Source: Paenibacillus melissococcoides (GTDB lineage Bacteria > Bacillota > Bacilli > Paenibacillales > Paenibacillaceae). Taken from it: 64,000 bases of DNA. Positions within the stretch are counted from its first letter, which is position 1. Each line of letters begins with the position of its first letter. Location: contig CALYLO010000015.1 in NCBI GenBank assembly GCA_944800085.1, positions 62,001-126,000 on the forward strand, written 5' to 3'. This document shows positions 42,152 through 49,778 of the stretch, one piece after another. Below the pieces are notes generated by a model. It ran no database searches. It worked only from the letters and a program-made list of their open reading frames with translations, and had not been told where the DNA came from. The position numbers were made by a program, and so were the translations under genes.

Positions 42152-43312
42152 TTAACAGACGGGCTTCGGAATGCCGACTTCTTGCCCGAGCACCCGGTAA
42201 TAAATTTTTTCATATTCCCACGTGATCAGATCGTTGCAGAAATCGTGATGTGCCCGATGCAGACACGCTTCGCGCATCGTCTGGGCGAGCCGCGGCTGGC
42301 TCAGCAGTTGAATGGCGTAATCGGCCATCGCTTCCGTATCCCCGATCGGAGCGAGAAATCCGGTCTCTCCATGCTTCACCAGTTCCGGAATGCCTCCGGC
42401 CTCGGAGCCGATCGTCGGTACGCCGCAAGCCATCGCTTCGAGCGCGACCAGGCCGAAGCTCTCTTTCTCCGAAGGAAGCAGCAAGCAATCGGCCATTGAG
42501 ATGACTTGGGCGATTTCATCCTGCTTGCCGAGAAAGTGAACCCGGTCCTCCAGCCCCATCTCCCGGATTTTGCACTGCACCTTCGGCATATCCGGTCCTT
42601 CGCCGACGAAGACGAGACGGGCGGCCACCTCCTGTTGCACGCGATAAAAAATATCCACGACATCCGCCACCCGTTTCACGGGACGGAAATTCGAAATATG
42701 CATCAATATTTTTTCAAACGGATAAGCGAATTCAGCGCGGAGCTGAGTGACATCCCGCGGATAATAGATGCGCTTGTCAACGAAGTTATAGGTCAAGTCG
42801 ATCGGGCGGGTTATCTCTAACAGCTCCCGCGTTTCTCGAATCAAATCCTGGGAAACGGCAGTAACCGCATCGCTCTCATTGATGGCGAACCTTATCATAT
42901 CCTTGAGCGATTCATCCTGGGCGAGAACGGTGATATCCGTCCCGTGCAGCGTCGTGACGACCTTCAGATCCGGATGGGACATCTGCTTGGCCAGGTAGGC
43001 GCACACCGCGTGCGGCACCGCGTAATGAACATGCAAGACGTCGAGCTGCTGCATATTGGCTACCTGCGCCATTTTATTCGCCAGCGACAAATCATAGGGC
43101 GGATAGCGAAAGACATAATAATCGTTGACATCCACTTCATGATAATAGATGTTCTTCAAGAACCCGGATCCGAGGCGGAATGGAATATTGTGAGTAATAA
43201 AGTGCACTTGATGTCCGCGCTCCGCCAGAAGCTTCCCCAGCTCAGTCGCAACGACGCCGGAGCCTCCGAGAGACGGATAGCAGGTAATTCCGATTTTCAG
43301 TCCTTCCTTCAA
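42152..43312 (-). CDS. bshA: N-acetyl-alpha-D-glucosaminyl L-malate synthase BshA
   Basis: BshA (386 residues) is the GT4 glycosyltransferase that joins UDP-GlcNAc and L-malate in the first step of bacillithiol synthesis. Signatures include the N-terminal I-G-I-T-C-Y-P-S-L-G-G-S-G-V-V-A-T-E-L-G, D-V-L-H-V-H-Y-A-V-P-H-A and the GT4 C-terminal motif E-S-F-G-L-V-A-L-E-A-M-A-C-G-V-P. The deacetylase gene bshB1 lies 65 bases upstream, so two bacillithiol steps are in one cluster; bshC is not in the window. Confidence 0.95.
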   Translation of the reverse strand: MKEGLKIGITCYPSLGGSGVVATELGKLLAERGHQVHFITHNIPFRLGSGFLKNIYYHEVDVNDYYVFRYPPYDLSLANKMAQVANMQQLDVLHVHYAVPHAVCAYLAKQMSHPDLKVVTTLHGTDITVLAQDESLKDMIRFAINESDAVTAVSQDLIRETRELLEITRPIDLTYNFVDKRIYYPRDVTQLRAEFAYPFEKILMHISNFRPVKRVADVVDIFYRVQQEVAARLVFVGEGPDMPKVQCKIREMGLEDRVHFLGKQDEIAQVISMADCLLLPSEKESFGLVALEAMACGVPTIGSEAGGIPELVKHGETGFLAPIGDTEAMADYAIQLLSQPRLAQTMREACLHRAHHDFCNDLITWEYEKIYYRVLGQEVGIPKPVC

Positions 43313-43377
43313 GCCGCTTCCCTCCTATCTGTTCCAAAATGCTTCGTTCCACGGCATCCAGCATGCCCTGAACGGAC

Positions 43378-44076
43378 TTATAAAAAGGCGGAAACGGCGT
43401 ACGGCCCTTTCATGGCAAATCCTTCGGCCATAGCAAAGCCTCTTGCCTGCCCGAGCAAGGCGTCTCTCGCCTCGACCCGTTCCACATACCCTTGATTAAG
43501 CGGCGTAAAGACAACATCATCCGTGCCGCTCGGGCGGACGAATTGAGAAGCATAGGCACGCAGCGCCTTGCGCTTCTCTTCATAGACATCCGTCACATCG
43601 ACCAGAATCTGCGCGGGAGCAATATCATTAATGAAGTAATAAAAAACCTGCTCCACTTGATGCGCGGGCGTATCAGGCATATAACGGCGAAGCTTCGCAT
43701 TGAAAATCGCTTCCTGCACAATGCGGCTGCATTGAATATGATCCGGATGGCGATCCTCCCAATAAGGCATAAATACGATGCGGGGACGATAGCGTCGGAT
43801 TGCGCCGACGACCGCATCGATATGCTCGCGCCGGAGCTCCAGCCCCCTGTCAGGCAGCTTCAGATTATCGCGAACCGCCAGGCCAAGAATGTCGCTTGCT
43901 TGCTGCGCCTCGCCTCGCCGCCGCTCGACCGTTCCATTCGAGGACATCTCCGCCTCTGTCAGATCGCAGATGCCGACGCGGTAACCGAGCTTCGTATGCT
44001 TGGCGATGGTGCCCGCCATCCCGATCTCCACATCGTCCGCATGCGCGCCGAAGGCTAGGATATCCAGCTCTTTCAT
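43378..44076 (-). CDS. bshB1: Bacillithiol biosynthesis deacetylase BshB1
   Basis: BshB1 (232 residues) is a zinc deacetylase of the LmbE/PIG-L family that removes the acetyl group from GlcNAc-malate. Zinc motif A-H-A-D-D-V-E-I-G-M-A-G-T and the downstream H-P-D-H are present. The start overlaps the mgsA stop (TAATG at 44074-44078). It sits in mgsA-bshB1-bshA order as in B. subtilis. Confidence 0.94.
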   Translation of the reverse strand: MKELDILAFGAHADDVEIGMAGTIAKHTKLGYRVGICDLTEAEMSSNGTVERRRGEAQQASDILGLAVRDNLKLPDRGLELRREHIDAVVGAIRRYRPRIVFMPYWEDRHPDHIQCSRIVQEAIFNAKLRRYMPDTPAHQVEQVFYYFINDIAPAQILVDVTDVYEEKRKALRAYASQFVRPSGTDDVVFTPLNQGYVERVEARDALLGQARGFAMAEGFAMKGPYAVSAFL

Positions 44077-44498
44077 TACTCTTCCACTCCCGGCTTGTAT
44101 TTATGAGACAATTCCCGCCATGCAAAATCGCCGCGCTGCATCGCCTTGACCAAAATTTCCGCCGTCGCGACATTCGTCGCCACCGGAATGCCCTGCACGT
44201 CGCATAGACGAAGCAGCGCGATAATATCCGGCTCATGCGGCTGGGCCATTAACGGATCGCGCAGGAAAATAAGGAGATCCATCTCATTTTCGGCGACAAG
44301 CGCGCCAATCTGCTGATCGCCGCCAAGCGGTCCCGATTGGAAGCGATGGATGTCCAAATCGGTTTGCTCCATAATGCGAAGCCCCGTCGTGCCTGTCGAG
44401 TATAACTGGTGGCCGCGGAATACACTCTCATACGCCGTCACGAAGTTGACCATCTCGTCTTTTTTGCGGTCATGTGCGATAAATGCGATTTTGTACAT
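44076..44498 (-). CDS. mgsA: Methylglyoxal synthase
   Basis: MgsA (140 residues) converts dihydroxyacetone phosphate to methylglyoxal and phosphate, a bypass that relieves sugar-phosphate stress. Family motifs: I-A-F-I-A-H-D-x-K-K, A-T-G-T-T-G-type (Y-S-T-G-T-T-G), G-P-L-G-G-D-Q-Q-I-G and F-L-R-D-P-L. The adjacent bacillithiol genes make biological sense, because bacillithiol helps detoxify methylglyoxal. It overlaps bshB1 and starts behind CGGAGG. Confidence 0.95.
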   Translation of the reverse strand: MYKIAFIAHDRKKDEMVNFVTAYESVFRGHQLYSTGTTGLRIMEQTDLDIHRFQSGPLGGDQQIGALVAENEMDLLIFLRDPLMAQPHEPDIIALLRLCDVQGIPVATNVATAEILVKAMQRGDFAWRELSHKYKPGVEE

Positions 44499-44539
44499 GC
44501 TGTAACCTCCGTTGTTATATCCCCTGTAATATAACGGGC

Positions 44540-45343
44540 TTAGTCGTCTAGCAGATGTTCAAATCCGTAAACCAGCTCTTGAAGCCCCATCACTTTCTTC
44601 ACCGCGACGTTGACGCCCGGCATATAGCCGGCCCGCTCATAAGAATCATGGCGAATTTTCAAGGTTTGTCCATAACCGCCGAAAATAACCTCCTGCTGCG
44701 CAAACACCCCGGGAAGCCGTACGCTATGGATGCGGAATCCATTATAGTAACCTCCGCGCGCGCCTTCCAGCTTCTCTTCTTCGTTCGGATTGCCCTGGCG
44801 CTTCTCTTCTCTCGTCTGGGAAATTAGCTCGGCCGTCTTGATCGCTGTTCCCGAAGGCGCGTCCAGCTTCTGATCCCCGTGATATTCAATAATCTCAACA
44901 TCCGGGAAATATTTGGCCGCCTGCTGCGCGAACCGCATCATCAGGATTGCCCCAATCGAGAAATTCGGCGCGATCAAGCCCCCGATTCCCTGCTCCTTGC
45001 ACATGGCGCCCAAGCGTTCGATATCTTCCGGAGCGAACCCCGTCGTTCCGATTACCGGGCGAACCCCGTGCTGGATCGCCAGCTCGGTATGCTGCAGCAC
45101 TGCCTGCGGTGTCGTAAAATCAACCATCACATCCGGCGCGCTTGCTTGCAGCGCCTTCTCGAGATCGGACTCGACGATGACGCCGCAGGCCGGCAGTCCG
45201 ACCAGCGAACCGGCGTCGACAGGTCCTGTTGAACGGTCGACAGCGGCAACGAGGCGAAGCGCATCATCTCCCAGCACCATTTTTACGACTTCACGGCCCA
45301 TTCGGCCTCCTGCTCCGACTACGGCTACTTTGATTTGTTCCAT
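44540..45343 (-). CDS. dapB: 4-hydroxy-tetrahydrodipicolinate reductase
   Basis: DapB (267 residues) reduces hydroxy-tetrahydrodipicolinate in the lysine/diaminopimelate pathway, which supplies the cell wall and, in spore-formers, dipicolinate. The NAD(P) loop V-V-G-A-G-G-R-M-G-R-E and the catalytic E-Y-H-G-D-Q-K-L-D-A-P-S-G-T-A are intact. It lies 29 bases downstream of the MazG-like gene and 41 bases upstream of mgsA. Confidence 0.95.
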   Translation of the reverse strand: MEQIKVAVVGAGGRMGREVVKMVLGDDALRLVAAVDRSTGPVDAGSLVGLPACGVIVESDLEKALQASAPDVMVDFTTPQAVLQHTELAIQHGVRPVIGTTGFAPEDIERLGAMCKEQGIGGLIAPNFSIGAILMMRFAQQAAKYFPDVEIIEYHGDQKLDAPSGTAIKTAELISQTREEKRQGNPNEEEKLEGARGGYYNGFRIHSVRLPGVFAQQEVIFGGYGQTLKIRHDSYERAGYMPGVNVAVKKVMGLQELVYGFEHLLDD

Positions 45344-45372
45344 CCTCGCCCTTCCTTTCCTTATCGTGCCCG

Positions 45373-45753
45373 CTAAGCGTTCGGGTGTTCCTCAATCCGC
45401 GTCCATCGATCAGCGTCTCTCGTCGTGAATTTGTGCATGACATCGTCATGCGCCTTCGTCAAATCAATGCCAAGCGAATTGGCAAAGCATAATAAAATGA
45501 ACAGGATATCTCCCAGTTCCAATTCAATGGAATTGTCCGCCTCCGAAGCCTTTTTCGGCTTCTCGCCATACGTATGATTCACTTCCCTGGCCAATTCGCC
45601 CACCTCTTCGGACAAGCGCGCCAGCAAGGCGAGTGGGCTGAAATATCCTTCCTTGAATTGCGATATGTAACGGTCCACTTCGCGCTGCATTTCCGCCAAA
45701 GGCTTCTCGCGCAGCGACGACAAGAGCACCTTCAAATCCGAATTTGTCGCCAT
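45373..45753 (-). CDS. ypjD: MazG-like nucleotide pyrophosphohydrolase
   Basis: This 126-residue all-helical protein contains the MazG metal-binding pattern: E-E-V-G-E-L-A-R-E-V then E-L-E-L-G-D-I-L-F-I-L-L. It probably hydrolyses non-canonical NTPs to NMP and PPi. It corresponds to B. subtilis YpjD, next to dapB. ATG 45753 is chosen because AAGAAGGGG precedes it, although the spacing is short; an in-frame ATG 36 bases upstream lacks a site. It diverges from the YitT-type gene. Confidence 0.85.
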   Translation of the reverse strand: MATNSDLKVLLSSLREKPLAEMQREVDRYISQFKEGYFSPLALLARLSEEVGELAREVNHTYGEKPKKASEADNSIELELGDILFILLCFANSLGIDLTKAHDDVMHKFTTRDADRWTRIEEHPNA

Positions 45754-45910
45754 GCCATCCCCTTCTTTGTCAGCTGTTTCATGTTTCATTTCTGCTACTA
45801 TGTTAACGTATACCCGGCTGGAAAACAAATGCTTTTTATATGTAAGTTATTTCGATATACTAAGAATGCGCCGCGCAAGCGCGATACTTATCTTCATTGA
45901 AAAAGGAGCC

Positions 45911-46789
45911 ATGCCACACGTGAATTCGACCTGGCTGAAGCGCATATGGCAGACTTACCTGCCGATAACGATCGGAACGGCCGTGTACGCGTTCGGTCTG
46001 ATTTACTTCATTCTTCCCAACCAGCTCATGGAAGGCGGCGTCACCGGGATTACGGTGCTGCTGAACTATGCCGCAGGCATTCAACCGTCCATTTCCACGC
46101 TTGTGCTGAACATCCCGCTTTTTGCAATCGGTTGGAGAGCATTGGGAACCCGGCAATTAATATACAGCATCTATGGCGTTCTGTCCCTCACCGTGTTTTT
46201 GTGGCTGTTCGAACGGGCCGTAGCCAATCAATGGATCCTCCCGTTCCAGACAGAACACGATTTCATTCTTGCTCCCCTGTACGCGGGCGTGACGTTAGGG
46301 GCCGGCCTTGGCATTGTATTCCGCTTCGGCGGGACCACCGGAGGCGTAGACATCCTGGCGCGGATCGCCAACCGAAGATTCGGGATCAGCATGGGCCAAT
46401 TCATTTTGCTGCTCGATATCTTCATCATCGGCTCCGCCTTATTCTACATCCCGAAGGAAAAAATTCTGTACACTCTCGTAACCGTATTCATCTCTTCCCG
46501 AATCATCGATTTTATTCAGGAAGGGGCGTATGCGGCCAAAGCCTTCACCGTCATCACCGACCATGCCGAAGCGATCTCGCAGACCATAACTAACGAGATG
46601 GAGCGCGGCGTAACGCTCATTCCCGTGATCGGAGCCTACTCCGGCGAACAAAAGCAGATCGTGTACTGCGTCGTCAGCCGCACCGAAATGCGCCGTTTCA
46701 AGACGCTCGTCAAACAAATCGACCCGCGCGCCTTCATCGTCGTCAGCGATGTCCATGACGTGCTAGGAGAGGGCTTCCGCGAAGGATAA
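45911..46789 (+). CDS. YitT-family membrane protein (DUF2179)
   Basis: This 292-residue protein has five to six membrane helices in residues 10-205 (YitT_membrane) and a C-terminal DUF2179 domain (about 215-285; A-K-A-F-T-V-I-T-D-H-A-E-A-I...D-V-H-D-V-L-G-E-G-F). ATG 45911 follows AAAAGGAG. The family is common in Bacillales, with unknown transport or signalling function. B. subtilis ypjC, a family member, lies in the same ypjA-ypjD neighbourhood. Here about 3 kb of repeat DNA and a transposase-like gene separate it from ypjB. Confidence 0.85.
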   Translation: MPHVNSTWLKRIWQTYLPITIGTAVYAFGLIYFILPNQLMEGGVTGITVLLNYAAGIQPSISTLVLNIPLFAIGWRALGTRQLIYSIYGVLSLTVFLWLFERAVANQWILPFQTEHDFILAPLYAGVTLGAGLGIVFRFGGTTGGVDILARIANRRFGISMGQFILLLDIFIIGSALFYIPKEKILYTLVTVFISSRIIDFIQEGAYAAKAFTVITDHAEAISQTITNEMERGVTLIPVIGAYSGEQKQIVYCVVSRTEMRRFKTLVKQIDPRAFIVVSDVHDVLGEGFREG

Positions 46790-46871
46790 CCGCCATGCAG
46801 AATGCCGGCGATAAAGATTCGGGCATTGACGTTGATTCACGTACTGATGAAGATTTGCGCACGAAGAAAAT

Positions 46872-46897
46872 ACCGGGAGCGCATGCTTCCGGTTTTT
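46872..46897 (+). terminator. Terminator of the yitT-type gene
   Basis: ACCGGGAGC and GCTTCCGGT form a stem with a GCAT loop, followed by TTTTT. Confidence 0.8.
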
Positions 46898-46899
46898 GG

Positions 46900-47160
46900 G
46901 CTGCCTTCTATCCTTCCCCTCCCCCTCTCTTCACTTCCCCTAGCACTCCCCCTTTAATTCAGGTGTACCTCCGCCTCCCTTACATATTTATCCGCTCAAT
47001 TGAAACAAATCGTGTTTCTACTATTGGACAGCTAGTCTCGTAAATGCCTATTGAAGAGAATATGGAAGGATATTTTTCCATACCCGGTGAGGGATTACCG
47101 TTCTGAAAACAGGATCGCCTCGTTACGCAAGTGTCCCCTATGCGATGTAGCATGTTCCAA
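46900..47160. other. Non-coding, partly C/T-rich stretch
   Basis: No gene is seen between the yitT terminator and the repeats. About 46907-46985 is low complexity, with repeated CCTTCCCCT and CTCCCC-like runs. Confidence 0.5.
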
Positions 47161-47325
47161 AGAGCATCTGATCCAAAGCGCATCTGATCTAGAACGTAAT
47201 CCAATCAATAGTACACGTGATCTGGAATGCACCTGATTAAGAGTGCATGTGATCTGATCTGGAAGGCATCTGATCAAGAGTGCATATGGTCTATAAGCTA
47301 GGAGGCATGTGATCCAGAGCAATAC
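47161..47325 (+). repeat. Degenerate 16-22 base repeats, GCATSTGATC family
   Basis: About ten loosely conserved copies of a unit near R-GCATCTGATCNAGA follow one another (for example 47164, 47180, 47215, 47230, 47246, 47266, 47281, 47303). Several units contain TGATC and an adjacent GCATGTG variant. No ORF of note. Confidence 0.65.
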
Positions 47326-47818
47326 ATGCTGTCAGAGCTCTTTTCACCATTCTCCCTTTGCGTCAGGCAGCCCTGGCATCAGGCTTCTCCAACCACTCTG
47401 ACCCTGATCACCACAACATCCTCTCCCCCGCCTCTTTATCCTAGTCTCCCGTTCATTCAGGACAAGCCTATCGTCAGGATGTACACAATAATGACTGCCT
47501 GTACAATATAAGCTTATGAATCCCATCATCACGAATAGAAAAATAACGCTGGTTCTAACGGTCTCCCTTCATTTTTTCTCAGCTGCGATTTCTAACATAT
47601 GAGTTACAATTCTGATGTAAGTTTCATGAAACGAATATATGCTCCACTTTTTCTGACCCAAAGGGAGATTGAAAATAAGAAGAGAGCTAGAGCTAACTAG
47701 CTCATCGGCCATTACCGCGGCGCCCAGCTTCCCCCGGATCGAGGGAAACCGCCATGTGTTAAAACCTCCAAAGAAAACAAAACTGAAAAGCGCTAATATT
47801 GTACCATTTTTGGAAAAT
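47326..47818. other. Non-coding stretch with dispersed-repeat copies
   Basis: No gene is supported. CCATTCTCCCTTTGCGTCAGG (about 47348-47368, shown here by position) and TAGTCTCCCGTTCATTCAGG (about 47442-47461) are relatives of the 23.2-kb tandem unit. A TTG-started frame opens at 47669 and runs into the transposase-like gene, but it has a poor ribosome site and crosses that gene's promoter. Confidence 0.5.
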
Positions 47819-47828
47819 GGGGGGGGGG
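47819..47828 (+). repeat. Homopolymer G10 tract abutting a -35 element
   Basis: Ten consecutive G bases end directly at the TTGATA -35 box of the transposase-like gene. Such tracts are prone to slippage. Confidence 0.9.
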
Positions 47829-47857
47829 TTGATAACAGAATGTATGTTCGCTATAAT
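47829..47857 (+). promoter_or_regulatory. Ideal sigma-A promoter of the transposase-like gene
   Basis: TTGATA (47829-47834) and TATAAT (47852-47857) are separated by exactly 17 bases. Transcription should start near 47864, about 50 bases before the GTG start. Confidence 0.8.
47837..47850 (+). promoter_or_regulatory. LexA-like box 1, inside the promoter spacer
   Basis: AGAATGTATGTTCG matches 11 of 14 positions of the Firmicute LexA (DinR) palindrome CGAACATATGTTCG and lies between the -35 and -10 elements. Confidence 0.55.
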
Positions 47858-47864
47858 TATTTTA

Positions 47865-47878
47865 AGAACATTTGTTCG
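47865..47878 (+). promoter_or_regulatory. LexA-like box 2, at the transcription start
   Basis: AGAACATTTGTTCG matches 12 of 14 positions of the Firmicute LexA palindrome, with both half-sites GAAC and GTTC perfect. It covers the expected start site, where a repressor would block initiation. Confidence 0.65.
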
Positions 47879-47914
47879 TTCCATACAAACAATAATAGTC
47901 TGGAGGGATCGCAA

Positions 47915-48829
47915 GTGAAGAAGTTGGATGAGATTTCAACATTGGAGGAGTTGTGGAACACATTCGCGACGGAAGCGGATTGCGCCGCTTATTTTGAGAG
48001 AGTCAAATGGCCGGAAGGCTTCATTTGTCCGCGCTGTGAGCATCGCCAGGCTTATACCATTAGAACACGCCGGCTTCCTCTCTATGAATGTCGTTCTTGC
48101 CATCACCAGACTTCGCTTATCGCCGGAACGATAATGGAAGGGAGCAGAACCTCGCTCAAGAAGTGGTTTGCGGCGATTTGGCTCGTCTCAATAAGGGAAC
48201 CTGGAATCAACGCCGTTCAACTGCAAGCTGTACTTCAAGTTACCTATAAGACGTCCTGGCTCATTTTACATAAAATTCGAGGCGCAATTCATTATCATGA
48301 TACCAATAATCTTATGAAAGGAGATGTTCGAGGCATTATCGTGTTCTATGGGCGACCATTCAGTTCGCCCATTGTGTTGCATGACAAGGAGACTGCAATT
48401 ATCGTTGCGGAGACCTCTTCCCACTCCGCGTTCGGACCGGCAAGACAATTCAAGATGAAGCTTATCGGCAGGGAGCATCTGTCAGGCAAACTGCTGCTTC
48501 CCTCGGGATGTCAGCACTTCAAAGATCAGCATGTCGAAAAAAACGATAACTATGAGACAGAGATAAACCGCTACATTTTCCGTATTCGCCGGGACGGCCG
48601 GCTTTATACGATGTATCGGCAGGCTCGCCAATGGTTGAACCGAACGTTCCACGGAATCGGCGCCAAGTACCTGCAGCGTTACTTGGATGAATTCAACTTC
48701 CGGATCAATACGCCACCCGCTGCCGTCGCCTCTCAATTGCTCCAAGTTTGTCTTACGCCATCGCCGGCTAGGTTAACACACACAAGACAAGCATTTTCTC
48801 CATCCCGAGCGGCGTCTTGCGCGGCGTAG
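47915..48829 (+). CDS. IS1595/ISXO2-type transposase homologue, probably inactive
   Basis: This 304-residue protein starts at GTG 47915 behind GGAGGG. The N-terminal zinc ribbon of IS1595-family transposases is intact (C-P-R-C-x-H-R-Q-A-Y...Y-E-C-R-S-C-H-H-Q-T-S-L-I-A-G-T-I-M), as are the helical segment after it and the C-terminal ISXO2 signature (Y-L-Q-R-Y-L-D-E-F-N-F-R-I-N). The middle is diverged: where active enzymes have V-x-V-D-E with the first catalytic Asp, this one reads G-D-V-R-G-I-I-V-F, and no clear second Asp motif follows. No terminal inverted repeats were found. The last codons run into a repeat unit. A domesticated DNA-binding role is inferred from intact ends, lost active site and a well-formed promoter. 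Confidence 0.75.
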   Translation: MKKLDEISTLEELWNTFATEADCAAYFERVKWPEGFICPRCEHRQAYTIRTRRLPLYECRSCHHQTSLIAGTIMEGSRTSLKKWFAAIWLVSIREPGINAVQLQAVLQVTYKTSWLILHKIRGAIHYHDTNNLMKGDVRGIIVFYGRPFSSPIVLHDKETAIIVAETSSHSAFGPARQFKMKLIGREHLSGKLLLPSGCQHFKDQHVEKNDNYETEINRYIFRIRRDGRLYTMYRQARQWLNRTFHGIGAKYLQRYLDEFNFRINTPPAAVASQLLQVCLTPSPARLTHTRQAFSPSRAASCAA

Positions 48830-49368
48830 CGCGTTTGTACTCGGAACTGCTGATCAGCGTCTTGCACAACTTGAAGGCGGTGTATACTTTGAAATGTCGA
48901 GCAGCATCTTGCAGAGCATATGATGGTGTTATTTTGATTACGTAAGACAATATATATTTCTTTTATACAACGGCGTCTAGCAAGAGCGTTAGAGCATGAT
49001 TATTCCTCTTCTCAGATCAGCGTGTTAGAACAGTATAAGTCGATGTTTATTTGGCTTTTCAGAACATCTGCTGCAACAGTGCAAGACAATGTTTATTTGG
49101 CTTTTCAGAACACCGTCTAGGTAAAAAAGTGATGTTTTTGATTTTATATACCGGCAGCTTGCATACCGTAAGACTGTACTTGTTTCGTTTTCCTGAACAG
49201 CGTCTTCGCAGCACGTAAGAGGGTGTTTAATTTGTATTCCTGATTCCTGAACAGTGCCTTCCACAGCACGTGAGAGGGTGTTTGTTTTTGTATACCTGAT
49301 TCCTGAACAGTACCTTCAACAGCACGTGAGACGGTATTGGTAACGAAGTATCCTACACTGTAGAACGT
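48812..49368 (+). repeat. Eleven degenerate tandem repeats, mostly 45-47 bases
   Basis: Units start near 48812, 48857, 48904, 48973, 49020, 49067, 49113, 49153, 49200, 49254 and 49310. Each begins with a form of GCGTCTTGCACAGC, continues GTAAGA-GGTGTTTATTTG and ends near TTTTCCTGAACA. Seven of the ten intervals are 45-47 bases; the last two are 54 and 56 because of an extra CTGATTC. A weak twelfth copy may lie near 49400. The first unit overlaps the last codons of the transposase-like gene. Confidence 0.8.
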
Positions 49369-49740
49369 TGTTTACCCGGATCTCTCGGATCTACTGACCT
49401 ACGTCTTGCCGACAAAGGTTGTTTTTCGGTGTTTACTTTATCATCGCTAACTTGGATTGATTGAGGGGATCATAGATTCTTGTCTCTTTATCTTGAGTGT
49501 TTCGCCTTCGGCACCGTCTCCAGCGGAAAGAAAGCAGCAAAAAGCTGCATTATCGTCGTGCAACCAGGAGAGGCCAATGAATGAGGCGGATCGGTTCAGG
49601 TCCATCGTACCTGAACTAAGGGGAGAATATACATAAGGACGTAAAAACATTTGCCATCCTTCCATTTGAATCCTCCCCTCCCACTTGCCAGGCCCCTTCG
49701 CTCGCGCGTTGCCTCCCGGACGGCTACCGCCGCTTCCGGC
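49369..49740. other. Non-coding end of repeat island
   Basis: No gene seen. AGGGGAGAATATACATAAGG (49619-49638) closely resembles GAGGGGAGAGTATGCATAAG at 23596-23615 and is the reverse complement of the core of the 23.2-kb tandem unit. Confidence 0.5.
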
Positions 49741-49778
49741 CGAAGCTCACATCCATTTTCCAACCGTTGGGATATGCT

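Noticed and set aside
47669..47914. N-terminal extension of the transposase-like protein
   Set aside because: The TTG start has a poorly spaced site and the segment contains the G10 tract and the gene's own promoter; GTG 47915 has a good GGAGGG.
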